Positions 1 to 10,705 of a stretch of 64,000 nt of DNA are shown piece by piece. Numbering within the stretch: position 1 is the stretch's first letter; the number at the start of each line of letters is the position of its first letter. The position numbers and the translations under genes were made by a program. This DNA is from Oegoconia quadripuncta (taxonomy: Eukaryota > Arthropoda > Insecta > Lepidoptera > Autostichidae). Below the pieces are notes generated by a model, which saw only the letters and a program-made list of their open reading frames with translations, had not been told where the DNA came from and did no database searches. The stretch lies in the NCBI GenBank assembly GCA_949316235.1, contig OX438758.1, positions 7,721,731 through 7,785,730 of the forward strand, given 5' to 3'.

Positions 1-239
1 ATCAAGTGAATATAGTCTGCAAGCAACAGAGAGCATAGCTGATCATGCTATTGAAATTACCTGATTCAAAACCACCATTGTAGTCCATGTACTCATTATT
101 TATTATATACGTATGTTAAGGCAAACAATGGCAATACAACGTAAATAAAAAATCTTGAAAGCTTTCCAAAGATTGTAATAATATAATGTCATCCAGGTAT
201 ATAAAGCAACTGTGATAAATATCTTCGAAACAGCTTGTT

Positions 240-520
240 CTTTTATGCACATTGGGTGGGTACTTGACCACAATCACACCTGATGTTAACACCCGGAAAC
301 CCCAACACATTTAGGGGCTGGCTATCTTATCTTTGACAACCGGAACACAACAATGCTATTAACATTGCTGCTTGGCGGCAGATTTAGATAAGGTGGACGA
401 CATTTAAAATGCCCTACCACCAACCAAACCGAGTACTTAAACATGTAAACCGCTGGGGATCGAACTCGCGACATCCGAATCGTAAACCCAATGTTGTTTA
501 CATTGAGCCACGAAGACGGT
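240..520 (-). mobile_element. SINE-A copy, nearly full length
   Basis: tRNA-headed SINE. On the - strand it begins with a head containing a box A-like tGGCTCAATG and a box B-like GTTCGATCC (here GTTCGATCCC with a changed neighbour). A constant body follows (TCAGAGATAAGATAGCCAG in other copies), then an A-rich tail that appears here as T-rich sequence near 240. It lacks about 40 bp between the tail region and CCGGGTC compared with the copy at 45663-45994. Confidence 0.85.
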
Positions 521-1410
521 TAAACAGCTGGACGGATTTTCATCAATAGTTACTAACCTTTCCACTAGTTTAGTCGTAAATATAAAATCAATCTGCACTC
601 AAATTATATTATTATTTATTTATTTTATAGTTATTGTTGTAACAGTCACCATGGAAGAGCGAGGACTCCTCGTAAAAGTATTAATTACTTAATAGGGGTC
701 ATCAGCCATCATATACTGCATTATGTTTACAATATGGTTATACAATAAATCATTTTTCATACGAGTATTTCATTATTCAGATACCCACGAATGAAGAAAG
801 ACTGGGCACACATAAAACGCCCGTTGTTTTTCGTTGAGGTTTAAAAATAGTCACATTAATTTTCAATACAGCAATTGAATGAAATAAAGACTGAAAAAGC
901 CAGTGTTAATTTTTGGTTTCAGTAGAAAAATAATTACGGTAAATTATTTAACAAATAATATATTTTATTCATACCTACGAAAAAAAAAAATAAGCCATTT
1001 TCTACTGGGCCACCTGGTTATCCGTTTGTATTTTTTTGGATATCTCAGGTAGATACGGGATATCCTTGAATTAGCCATTTGATGAAATGCCTAGGCGGAA
1101 CGTTATATAGAAGTTATGCAGCGTCAGTAGTTACCTACATGCAAATAGTGTCAAAATTTTCACGGAAATCCTCGAAGAAATTCAATTCAAATAGCATGAA
1201 TATGAAGGTGTATGTAAGTACCTATATTCCCTCTTTAGAGGCTCGATTGATTCAGACGCTGTCGGGCGGCACAGTAAATAAATACCAATAAGTAATCAGC
1301 AAAACAATCAGAAACCTAAAATTGTACAAGAACGTGCAGTCCTGGGCTATTAACACATACAAAACTTATTGATCTAGCTTCAAAACTATTTTTTCTACGT
1401 ACATACATAA
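521..1410. other. AT-rich interval without a recognised gene
   Basis: No exon with splice signals or recognisable protein was found. Short open frames such as the one at 1079-1291 have no family features or codon regularity and are treated as chance. Confidence 0.5.
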
Positions 1411-1625
1411 AGTCACGATCTTTATCTCAAATAGGGTGGTCAAAAATATCCCAAATATTAGCGTTTAGATGTTTCTAACATTAAAAGTCTAATGCTTAAA
1501 ACAAACATCCACGTTTCACCTTCGACATGTACTGAAATTCACACGTGACAGGGGGTGGGTTCATCGCCGTTAAAGGCTGCATGTAAATCTATTACATGCA
1601 GGCTTTAACGGATCTATACGGAAAG
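1411..1625. repeat. Diverged dispersed repeat ending in a hairpin
   Basis: This stretch (GTCACG..., then GGGTGGTCA and ATATCCCAAA) resembles 27702-27870, and a shorter piece at 46540-46600, so it is an old dispersed repeat. Its end carries an inverted repeat: arms at 1567-1586 and 1592-1611 pair over 20 bp with one mismatch around a 5-bp loop. No coding capacity is seen. Confidence 0.5.
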
Positions 1626-1896
1626 AGATAGGTTAGTTCTATTCTTTTTACCATCCTAGGATATTTAATATAGGTAGAGATAGGTTTACCTATACTAATT
1701 GGATACACTAAGGATTGTACCATTTACATATTATTATGATCGTTTTACCAGACGAATAAAAAAACGTGGTTTCGATACAGTATCAGTAATCTTCAGTTCC
1801 AACCATCTAAAACCTGAATTCACTACGATAAAAGTTAAATAAAATTACAATCCATTATTGTAACTTATCCATGATTACTTTTTTTATAAATATACC

Positions 1897-1965
1897 TTTG
1901 ATCACAATCACATCTGATGGAAATTGACGATATGGTCAAAGATGAAACCCACCTCAGTACAGTTC
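1897..1965 (-). mobile_element. Degenerate SINE-A tail fragment
   Basis: GATCACAATCACATCTGATG followed by a GATGAAACCC-like stretch aligns with the 3' part of SINE-A (GACCTCAATCACACCTGATG... GATGAGGTCG) with several mismatches. Its ends are unclear. Confidence 0.4.
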
Positions 1966-3314
1966 ACTCAACTCTTGAGGATGCCAAGATTGTAGAATTT
2001 TGGTAAACTGACCCAGACAGGAAAATTAACTAACTACTAACTGTAAAAAACTTTGTACAACTTCTTGAATTAAATACTAATTAAATTAAATCTAAATGCC
2101 ATCACTAGTTAGAATTAACTTTGTTAGAAATTATCCTAAATTGACATTTAGTATCATATTAATAAATCGATCGAGAAATTCTTCTTAGTAGATACATTGC
2201 CCCTCTCATGTCTCATTGCTTACCTCTATTATAGTACCATCAATGGTACTAATGACATTCTCAACTATAATATGTCTAACTGTACTTTCGTTTGTAAAAA
2301 AACCGAATTGGTACGACAGTACCTAATTATAGACATATAATTAGGAAAATGCAGCATTCGGAAAATTAAGAATAGGTAAAATTAAGACTTTTCATAAAGA
2401 AGAATTCGTTCTAATAATAGTTTGCAACATTCCACACGTGAAAAATTAAGAACTGGAAACTAATCGCCGACGGGATCGCGTTTCATCTAAAAACTATTTC
2501 TTTTGATACTCTTTTAATATGCTTAATGACACAACCACTAAGATTTTATATAATCCAGAAGTATTTTATTAGGTAACAAATCTATAGCTTAAAATTGAAA
2601 TAAATTTATCCAACTCCTTAATTAATTGACTAATTATATATAATTAGTCTAATAAATAATTAGTGTGGAACCACTTGCTGATGATCCACTCCACGCTGCA
2701 TAGAGTATTGAAGTCGTGCAAATTTTCCCTAAGAAATCATAGTCGATATCGAATGATATTTTTTCGACTAATATTAAGTTGGTCTATATTGGTAGAACGG
2801 TGTAGTTTATATAGGACGTCGAGAAATTTTTGATGGAATTTGACTATCGTTCCTTGGAGGATGTTGTAGACAAACAAGAGTGGATTTACATGTTAAAACT
2901 ATATCCACGACTTCAGTTACCTACATCCTATAATATAATTTTATAAGTGTCGCTTCAGATGACAGGCTAGTGCTTATTAATTTCAATATCAAATTCAAGA
3001 CTCACAATCTTATTAAACAGTGCACATTGGAGCCTAATTCCCATCACATTTCTTAACCATACTCCTCAAGATTTCAGGCAACATTTCGACATGTCCTGCC
3101 AACCTAATGTATCACTGGCACTTACTGCTTATTTTATCTACACTGTGGTACGAACTGCGATATAAGTAGTGGACGAAATAGGGAATGTTATGTAAATCGT
3201 GTTATGTAGGTACTTATGAGTTTATGAAAGGTAGGGGAGAGGAAAAATATCTAAAGTTGCTCTATTGTATCTAATATTTTTGATGCTGAAAAATTGCTCA
3301 GAAGATCGAGCGTT
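1966..3314. other. AT-rich interval without a recognised gene
   Basis: No convincing exon. Part of 2661-2900 resembles repeat material at 30940-31020 and 31300-31500 (words such as ATAGTCGA and AATTTTTGATSGAATT), so it is probably an old dispersed repeat. Confidence 0.4.
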
Positions 3315-4151
3315 AGACCCGAGGGTATCCTTCCGTTTGGAAAAATATTTTTCGTAAAATTTTACTTCCCAAAAAACTTATCGCACTAGTTTCATTTCCC
3401 AAAAGAATCTTTAGCAAATTTATATTTCGCATTTTAATCACTTGGTCAAATATTAATTTGGCAACTTTTACTTGCTCAAGTTTTATTAAGTCAAATATAC
3501 ATTATTTTTTTTATGTGAGAGGGCGGCAAACGAGCAGGCGGGTCTCCTGATGGAAAGCAATCACCGCCGCCCATGGACATACGCAACACCAAAAGGGTCA
3601 CATACATTAAGCAAATGGTTTATTTTGTAAAAAACTATATTCCAAAAATATTTCTATAGGTTACGTAGGCTAGATTAGAACTCCTAGAAAAGTGGGTTAG
3701 GTTAGGTTAGAACTGCGACCCTAACAGAGCGCGAGCCGAGCGAGCGAAGCGAGCGTGCACCGGGAGCGGCAGGCGTACCCCCAGAATTGATTTGTATAAT
3801 AACAATATAATTATTATAGAAGTTCTTACCTGCAAATTATTTGTCCAAGGTGAAACAAACATTTAATGCAGTGAATTTAAACTCTTAAGTCAATCATATG
3901 ATATGCAATATTTTGGGAAGAGCATGTTATGCCAAACCATGTTTGACGACATAATACTTGGTAAAATGAAACATTGCCATGTAATTATTTGTTATACAAT
4001 AAATTGCCGACAATAGTATTGCTAACTGTAAAATTGCGAAAAGTTGTTTTGCCAAATGTTTTTTGCCAAATGAAAATTTGGGAAACATACTTCGGCATAT
4101 GATACTTTGGGAAACGTTTTTTGGCCAAAAATTAGTAATCCAGACCCGAGG
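3315..4151. repeat. Array of degenerate ~15-bp words flanked by a direct repeat
   Basis: From about 3350 to 3665 and again from 3920 to 4130 the sequence is a chain of ~14-16-bp words of the type TTTGSCAAAnGnnnn: TTTGCCAAATG, TTTGGGAAAC, TTGCGAAAAG and so on. In the left half the complementary form dominates (CCCAAA, GGCAA, CGCAT). The 10-bp sequence AGACCCGAGG occurs at 3315-3324 and 4142-4151, immediately outside the array, and may be a target-site duplication. A LINE tail at 3501-3602 and a CpG-rich stretch with GGTTAGGTTAGG (3694-3709) lie between the halves. No protein is encoded. The family is not one I can name. Confidence 0.55.
3501..3602 (-). mobile_element. LINE 3' tail, antisense, inserted in the word array
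   Basis: On the - strand it reads TGACCCTTTTGGTG, then CCCATGGGCGGCGGTGATTG, the TTTCCATCAGG motif, GTTTGCCGCCCTCTCACAT and an A tail. The same tail ends the LINE fragments at 20705-21125 and 55195-55355. It is a very short 5'-truncated copy. Confidence 0.75.
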
Positions 4152-5730
4152 TGTGTTTCTTCACAACAGCGCTAGGGGCTTTATTTTAGGATTACCAACA
4201 AGATTGACGCAGACCAATCCAATGTGACAAAAACCTTAGTAGTAGTAACCGTAGTAATTATAAGTAACCACTTAATTTTTAGGTTAATTAAAAAAAAAAT
4301 GGTACATTGCATAGAATTGAATTTTGGATTTCAATAATTAAATTAAATTAAACTACGTGAATTACAATAACACAAAAAGAAACAACAATATAGTATACAA
4401 ATAACAATATAATTAACTCTCAGTTGGCAGTACTGTCCCTAATCGGGACCTGGAGTCAATTACCCTCGTGTTTACGGATGCTCAATGTAATGAGAGACCA
4501 ACCCTAAATTTTAGGCTGAAGGTTCCGACCTATATTCACATACATTTAAGTGGTTTAGCTGAAACAAATGTAGGTATATTTATTATTCTCTTTGATTTTA
4601 TATACAAAACATTTATTTTTGGCATTTAGTTTAGAAAATATATTTTCTGTAATAATGCTGTTGATTCTATGTAAATAAATAAATAAAACATAATGTACTA
4701 GATCCATGAGGAATAATGTTTTCTTTATATTATTTAAGGCCTTATTATTAATAATTTTTTTTTGTTCTGCCTCGCAAGTTGCTATTGCTCTGACAAAAAT
4801 TTCCTTTTTATAATCGAGTAATGACTTCATACGATTAACTGTAGGTACTGCTGGTTATTTGCAAGCTACTTCTAATTACCCACAAAGCTTTTTTAGTTTT
4901 TCCGTGCCCGCCAATAAATAGTAAATAAATAAATGGCAATGTCCTCTTATTGGTTACAGACCTACAACAACTCGACGTAATATAAGCTTTGTATATCACT
5001 GTTTATCTCATCCTCACATAGCATAAAGAACTCAACACATTTTCACAGTGAAACGAGACGCACACGTCAAAATAAATTCTCCCCACGTAAAAAGACAGAC
5101 AAAAAGCCCGCCTCTAGAGCATTCTAGAAGCGTGCGGAGCAGGGAGGCACTTGAAAACATGCTTTTTCCACGTAATGCCTTTGAGGAAATTAAATAAACT
5201 GCAACACCGCATCATAAGCGTCCTTGAGGGGCGTAGTCAACCACGCTTTGAATACATTTTTGCTTACGGCACGATAAAAATTATATCTACACAAATATTC
5301 ATGTAATTATCATCGTACGTGTTGCATTACATTCTCTAAATTGGAAATACCAAAAATTAAAATTTTAGCAATAATAAAAATTAGCTATATTTTTAAATCG
5401 GAATACATCATCAGATATTCATGAAACTTGCGATTAATCGAGTTACCGCTTTCAGACAAAAAAAATATCAAAATTAATTTACATATGTCGGGTGTCATGC
5501 GATAAATATAAAACACACATCGGCTAAATATAACGAAACGGCTCAACAGATTTCCGTCAAATATGGTTGAGAATCATTTCGCAAACTTTCGAAAATTAAA
5601 AATCAGCAGTGTTCAAAATTTTGGCTTTATGTCCCCAGATGTCCACACAAATACAGACATAAGCTACAAACTTATAGAAATTGTGTCGGGGTAAAAAATT
5701 GCCTAAACGCAAAAGCTCGCTTGTTGACTC
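4152..5730. other. AT-rich interval with one tiny LINE tail
   Basis: No gene recognised. The - strand frame at 4555-4830 runs across the LINE tail at 4645-4688 and is not credible. A TTCTAGAA-containing stretch near 5120 loosely resembles a heat-shock element, but there is no promoter or gene beside it. Confidence 0.4.
4645..4688 (+). mobile_element. Extremely 5'-truncated LINE 3' end with TAAA tail
   Basis: TTCTGTAATAATGCTGTTGA followed by TTCTAT and a TAAATAAATAAATAAA tail. The same ~40-bp sequence, in the same orientation and starting at nearly the same point, occurs at 19825-19868 and 23345-23386. Confidence 0.6.
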
Positions 5731-5732
5731 TG

Positions 5733-6239
5733 TTCGTTTTTTTGACTTTTGACTTGACTGGATTCGCGTTTGACCACAATCTCACAAGCGTTCGTAAAAT
5801 ATGTCTCAAACATCGTACATATCCAAAACATGTCACAACCGGTCTTCCCCTTTCTCAACTACGGCAACTGAGAGCGCAATTTACACAGTGCCTCTCGACT
5901 GCCCTCAAGAATTATTTGTTAGGCTAACTTTATAAACTCTGGATTGCATTTATGTTACTAAACTTATCCGTCAAAGTTTACAATGTTATCGGTAGACAAT
6001 GTGCACGCGCACCTCATATCGCGGCGTACGGATGCTTGGCGCGGTTATGCTAGCTTCCTTTTATTTGGAGGCAAATGCGATTTCAGCTTACCTTCATTCC
6101 CCCTCTACCCAGCTATTTTTATTAACAGATAGTGAGGTACATGCTATACTCGACAAGCTTGCTGTTCCTTCTAATAAATCATAAAGAGTGTTCCTAAAAC
6201 GACTGAATAATGCATAGATGATTACTCGCTTGTGGTGAA
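5733..6239. other. Interval with a possible antisense LINE tail; two unsupported open frames
   Basis: GCGTTTGACCACAATCTCAC at about 5766-5785 is the complement of the 3' flank of the LINE at 9484-10331, so this start is probably old LINE-derived DNA. Frames at 5721-5927 and 5999-6184 have no domain, splice signals or repeat-protein similarity that I can identify. Confidence 0.35.
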
Positions 6240-6345
6240 CTTGACGTTGTTCATCATCCATCAACAACCTTTCACGGTCCCACTATTGGCCTCCTTTCCT
6301 GAGAGAGGATATGGGCCATGATTCACCACGCGGACTCACTGAGGA
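6240..6345 (-). mobile_element. RTE-type LINE/SINE 3' tail, antisense
   Basis: The complement contains the characteristic series GAATCATGGCCCATATCCTC... CCAATAGTGGGACCGTGAAA... TGATGGATGATG. This is the 3' end shared by RTE-type LINEs and the SINE-C copies at 23685-23922 and 58366-58645. Confidence 0.6.
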
Positions 6346-6373
6346 TTAGTCGATCTGTGTCAGACTATTGACA

Positions 6374-6432
6374 GTCAGAGCTAAGCCACAGAAACGGTTA
6401 TTTTAAAGCCGCCTCTGTGGCTTAACTCTGAC
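6374..6432. repeat. Short hairpin inverted repeat
   Basis: Arms 6374-6392 and 6414-6432 pair over 19 bp (GTCAGAGCTAAGCCACAGA and its complement) with one mismatch and a 21-bp loop. The right arm resembles a tRNA-like SINE head (CCTCTGTGGCTTAA), so this may be the remnant of two SINE heads in opposite orientation. Confidence 0.55.
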
Positions 6433-6474
6433 TACCTTCATTGAAAACAACCGGGACCGACTATTTAATAGTCC

Positions 6475-6690
6475 AATACGGATACACTTTTAACTTCCTC
6501 TAATTTTAAAGGCCGTAAATTTTTTTACATTGATAGACCTGTCAGTGAAAGAATAACAAAAAATTCTAGCAATCGGTAGCCTGCGTTGGATATAGTATAG
6601 ATATTTAGTAATAAAACATAGGCTATATGCTTAACATTATCACTGTGAATTTCATTGCGTCGGAGAATATACTTAGAACGCCTGTAACTA
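6475..6690 (+). repeat. Dispersed repeat, copy 1 of 2
   Basis: Shares an ordered series of words with 48170-48360: GGATACACTTTTAAC, AAGGCCGT, CCTGTCAGTGA, AGATATTTAGTAATAAAA and GTGGATTTCATTGC-like. Both copies are non-coding and diverged. The - strand frame at 6525-6749 crosses it and is rejected. Confidence 0.55.
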
Positions 6691-7308
6691 TTTAAAAAAA
6701 AATCGATCAATAACTTCTTTACATTTATTAAAAATTTCACCGTGGGCACGACTCAATAAAGTATTTTTAGAAAATATAAAGTAGCCATTGATTAATTAAA
6801 AAAAAAATTGTTTTAGGAGATCGTAGCATCTTCTACAACGTAATGAAGTTCACCGTGGTAATTTTAATTTAATATTGTAGATTTTATAACTAAATACCTA
6901 TCCTACTTTATTTAACGCAAGCTACAGAATTGTTAGAAAACATTTATATTTGATTACTGATGACCTCTACAAAAAATTAAGAACTTTAAAATTAGGAGAA
7001 GTTACACCACTAAAATTGCGTATGTTTGTTGGAATAGACGGAAACTCATTTTCAACAAACGCATTTCAAGAGTTGTTTGATGTTCGGGTCAGTATCTTCA
7101 CAGATACTTGATTTTTTTTCCCTGGATCTCGTGTATTGTGAAAGCGCTTTACATAATTTTCTTGATGATGAATGTATTGATTAAACACAAACAATGGTAG
7201 ATAATTCGCCGGCCTGCTTCCAGCGACTTCCCGGGACCTTTATCAGGTCGTCTGTCCACCTTGGGAGTGGACGTTTTACGTTGCTCTTGCCGGTGCGAGT
7301 ATTGGCGT

Positions 7309-7631
7309 GTCTTTTTTTTTATGCACGTCGGGTTCGTACTTGACCTCAATCATACATGATGTTAAGTGAAGATGAGGTCGAATGTGGAAGCGTACTGACC
7401 CGGAAACTCCAACGCATTTGGAGGACTGGCTATCTTATCACTGACAACCGGAACACAACAATGCTATTAACATTGCTGCTTAGCGGCAGATTTATATAAG
7501 ATGGTGGTAGCTAGCCAGGCGGACATTTTTTAAATGCCCTACCACCAACCAAACCGAGTACTTAAACATGTACCCCGCTGGGGATCGAAACCGCGACCTC
7601 CTAATCGTAAACCCAATGCTATTTGCGGTTG
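7309..7631 (-). mobile_element. SINE-A copy, head truncated
   Basis: Contains the tail (T9 on the + strand), the constant body and box B (GGTTTCGATCCC on the - strand). It stops at ACCCAATGCTATTTGC, so the box A end is missing where it abuts the RTE fragment. The - strand frame 7149-7349 is a by-product. Confidence 0.85.
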
Positions 7632-7639
7632 AAAAAGGT

Positions 7640-8053
7640 TTGAAAAAATTTAAAAAGGTTGCCTAGGGTTATAGAGTCAAGGCAAGCCCGAGATATGTTG
7701 AATCTTGTTATCTCTTTTATGTTCAACTTGGTTCCCGATTGCGTTATTTGTAAAGGCAAAGGCTTTTGGGGTTATATCAATTTACTGCCTCTGGATGTGA
7801 GGTCTCCACTCGAGAACTTTAATGCCCCATCAGCCATCAGTTCTGCGAGCTATGTGCTCTGCCCACTACCATTTTAACTTGACGCTAGGCTACGTCGTAC
7901 CTACGTGACCTTCGTTTGCCTACGGATTTCTTCATTCCTGATTCGTTCACGCAGTGAAACGCCGAACATCGTCCTCTCCATAGCTCGTTGCGTGACTTTG
8001 AGCTTTCTTGGTCCATAGAGAGAGCCCACATTTCAATGCCATAACTCATCAAT
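7640..8053 (-). mobile_element. RTE-clade LINE fragment, degenerate reverse transcriptase C-terminus
   Basis: On the - strand, split over two frames, it encodes a piece like LMSYGIEMWAL followed by KLKVTQRAMERTMFGVSLRE and RIRNEEIRRQTKV. This is the conserved sequence after the catalytic core of RTE-clade reverse transcriptases. Frameshifts and stops show it is dead. It meets the hairpin and pentanucleotide array at 8054. Confidence 0.8.
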
Positions 8054-8262
8054 GGTGTCGATTCGAATGTACACCAACTAAACTAAACTAAACTAAACTA
8101 AACTAAACTAAACTAAACTAAACTAAACTAAACTAAACTAAACTAAACTAAACTAAACTAAACTAAACTAAACTAAACTAAACTAAACTAAACTAAACTA
8201 AACTAAACTAAACTAAACTAAACTAAACTAAACTAAACTAAACTAAACTAAACTAAACTAAA
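8054..8262. repeat. Hairpin plus (CTAAA)n pentanucleotide array
   Basis: GGTGTCGATTCGAATGTACA plus CC at 8054-8075 can fold GGTGT against ACACC. About 37 uninterrupted CTAAA units follow (8077-8262, 186 bp). The same hairpin followed by the same pentamer occurs at 62673-62705, which implies that the microsatellite grew from the end of a mobile element. Confidence 0.9.
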
Positions 8263-8316
8263 TGATGATTATCACATTTGATTAATACAGTCCCCAACTG
8301 TTATTCAGCTGCTCTC

Positions 8317-8545
8317 TAAATAAATAAATAAATATTTGGGGCACTTACACCAAACGTCTAGTCCCAAACTAAGCAAAGCTTGTACTATGGATATTAGATA
8401 ACGGATAAACATACATAAATATTTATATAAACATCCATGACTCTGGAATAAATGTTCGTTCATCATACAAAAATTTACCCCTCGCGGGATTCGAACCCGC
8501 AACCGTTGGTTTCGCTGACAGGGTTACTAGCCACATCGGTCGTCG
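8317..8545 (-). mobile_element. SINE-B (subtype 1) copy
   Basis: On the - strand it has the head GACGACCGATGTGGCTAGTA, then box B GGTTCGAATCCCGCGAGGGG. The body follows (TGATGAACGAACATTTATTC, AGTTTGGGACTAGACG) with an ATTT-rich tail. It matches the copy at 47306-47545 over its full length. Confidence 0.85.
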
Positions 8546-8865
8546 CTCTATAGAAAATTTCAATCCTACCTGAGTGAGTTTTTTTTGTGATTTGAGAATT
8601 GCCTCATTGTATAGTTGTTCAATTTACTGTTGTCAATATTTTCATCTAAGTTGATAGGATGTTACATATTTACAGTAACGAGTAACAATAAATTAAACAA
8701 ATCCGTCTCCGTGAGTGTCGTAAAAGGCTACTAAGGAACTTTACACCAAAAACATCAATAGACTTGCACGTTTCAAACGCGTTGAGCTCACGCCCCTGTC
8801 AAGTGTGCATTTCCTTATATATGACAAAAGGTGAACCGTGGAAGTTGTTTTAATGATTGATGTTT
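8546..8865. other. Interval without recognised features
   Basis: AT-rich, no convincing exon. CTCACGCCCCTGTCAAGTGT near 8790 and neighbouring words resemble the dispersed repeat at 27702-27870 at a very low level. Confidence 0.35.
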
Positions 8866-9151
8866 TTTTTTATGCTCGACGGGTTGGTACTTAACCTCAA
8901 TCACACCTGATGGTAAGTGAAGATGAGGTCGAAGGTGGAAGCGTACTGACCCGGAAACCCCAACACATTTGGAGCACTGGCTATCTTATCTCTAACAACC
9001 GGAACACAACAATGCTATTAACACTGCTGCCAAGCGGACATTTAAGATGTCCTACCACCAACCAAACCGAGTAAAACATGTACCCCGCTGGGGATCGAAC
9101 CCGCGACTTCCAAATCGTAACCTAATGTTGTTTACTTTGAGCCACGGAGAC
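8866..9151 (-). mobile_element. SINE-A copy with internal deletion
   Basis: Tail, body, box B (GGTTCGATCC context GGGGATCGAACCCGCGAC on +) and box A are present. The segment carrying GGCAGATTTAGATAAGATGG is missing after AACACTGCTGCCAAGCGG. Confidence 0.85.
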
Positions 9152-9254
9152 TTACTTTGACTCTTATACTTTGGAAGCCCTAAACTTTGATGTCCTCTTT
9201 CTTCCAGGCATTTGATTATACAATGTACAAATCCATTCAATAAAACCCTATATA

Positions 9255-10497
9255 TTAGGTCCTTACCTATGAAATTGGCGTTTTGTATGAAGAATTTCAT
9301 TAAGACTGTTTTCTCCATACAAATCCAAATTTAGCTAAACTTTGTGTGTATTATCGGCTAACATTAAGTTAAGTATACGCAGCGTTAATTTTTAAAAGTA
9401 ACCGCTTTATAAAAGTTTCGGCGAATCTAAGAAATCATTATGGGAACCACATGAAAAGAGCTCTGTTAATTATTTTTTTTATTGACGGTTAATTTTATAT
9501 TTAATTATATAAGACGGTATCCGATTGGGGCGACGCCAATCTAGTCAAATTCAATGCCACCAAAACACAGGCGTGTCTGTTCACCAGCAAACGGAGTCCA
9601 TTCGACCTGACTCCGACTTTCCGGGATGTATCCGTACCAATCTCCGACCACCTCAATCTTTTGGGCATGGAGTTAACCTCCAACCTAAATTTTGGGCGCT
9701 CCATAGAATCGAATGCAAAAACAGCGGCTAAGAAGCTTGGCATTCTCCTTAAGGTCAGGCGATATTTCACACCAAAACAACTTTTGGTGCTTTACCAGGC
9801 TCAGGTCCGCTCGTGCATGGAATATTGCTGTCACCTCTGGGATGGTTCAGCCAAGTACCAACTAGCTGCACTCGATTCTGTGGAACGACGTGCCATGAGA
9901 CTTATAGGTGATAGTTCGATGACTGCTAAATTGCAGAGCCTTGAACACCGTCGCAAAGTCGCCTGTCTCTCAGTTTTTTACAGGATACATTTCGGGGAGT
10001 GTGCGTTGGAATTACATAATCTTATTCCACCGTCACCCTTCCATCTTCGGACCACTAGGCGTGGGGAGGGATTCCACCCGTATATAGTTAATATACCGAA
10101 CATTCGCACTAAGAAGTTCGACACTTCATTCATCATCCGAACAGCCAAGGCATGGAACTCCCTTCCGGCGTCAGTCTTTCCTGAATCCTACAACCTTGGG
10201 ATCTTCAAGAGCAGAGTGAATAGGCATTTACTGAGATCGCGTGCTTCATCTCCGACCACATCGTCACTTTCCATCAGGTGAGATTGTGGTCAAACGCGTA
10301 TCCAGTCAATCATAAAAAAAAAAAAAAAAAATTATGTGATTTAGCCCAGAAATTAAAAAATATTTCATGTGAAACCATGAAATAATTTTCCATTTTCCAA
10401 ATAAAAAACAAATTTGGATTTAGCTTTGAAAATCGCAGGAATTGGTACATATGATTAACGAAGAAAAAAAACTCCAATTTCATAGTTAAAGACCCAA
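9255..10497 (+). mobile_element. Mariner-type MITE, copy 1, split by a LINE
   Basis: TIRs begin TTAGGTCCTTACCTATGAAA at 9255 and end with the complement (GACCCAA at 10491-10497). Both ends are flanked by TA (9253-9254 and 10498-10499), the usual Tc1/Mariner target. The MITE half at 9255-9483 continues at about 10332 after the LINE at 9484-10331. The uninterrupted copies at 20061-20481 (inverted) and 56613-57025 confirm the join. Without the insertion it is about 395 bp and non-coding. Confidence 0.85.
9484..10331 (+). mobile_element. 5'-truncated CR1/Jockey-like LINE with intact C-terminal ORF
   Basis: An open frame from about 9517 to the stop at 10279-10281 encodes the C-terminal part of a non-LTR reverse transcriptase. 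It contains DWGDANLVKFNATKTQACL, then FTPKQLLVLYQAQVRSCMEY, the CHLWDGSAKYQL motif, LDSVERRAMRLIGD and KAWNSLPASVFPESYN before a basic C-terminus. The catalytic YADD region is upstream and absent. A 3' UTR of ~30 bp and an A18 run (10314-10331) follow. The frame is unbroken, so insertion was fairly recent. It lies inside the MITE. Which side is duplicated as target site is unclear because both edges are T/A rich. Confidence 0.85.
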
Positions 10498-10705
10498 TAT
10501 ATTATTAAGAAAGTTTCAACAGTTGTCAATGTAAGACCTTATTATAGGTTAGTCTGTCGTTCACCTTTAACAATATAACTAATAGCAATTAGATTGAACT
10601 GTACATCGCCATCACAATTAGATAAATCATCAATAATACACTTTGTATTAGACAATGACCTGTTTACATCTAGTATTCTAAAACTTTCACAAACACAATT
10701 GTATG
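10498..10705. other. Upstream region of the Thr-rich secreted protein gene
   Basis: AT-rich, non-coding. It leads into the TATA box at 10706. No operator can be assigned from sequence alone. Confidence 0.4.

Noticed and set aside
1079..1291. Small + strand ORF of 70 codons
   Set aside because: No domain, no splice evidence, no conserved composition.
3694..3709. Telomeric TTAGG repeat
   Set aside because: Only three GGTTA-type units, embedded in a dispersed element; not a telomere or telomeric insertion.
5110..5135. Heat-shock-element-like TCTAGAGCATTCTAGAAG
   Set aside because: Only two adjacent half-sites and no gene or TATA box nearby; chance occurrence cannot be excluded.
8077..8262. 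CRISPR-like or functional satellite array
   Set aside because: Perfect 5-bp repeats without spacers; a microsatellite.
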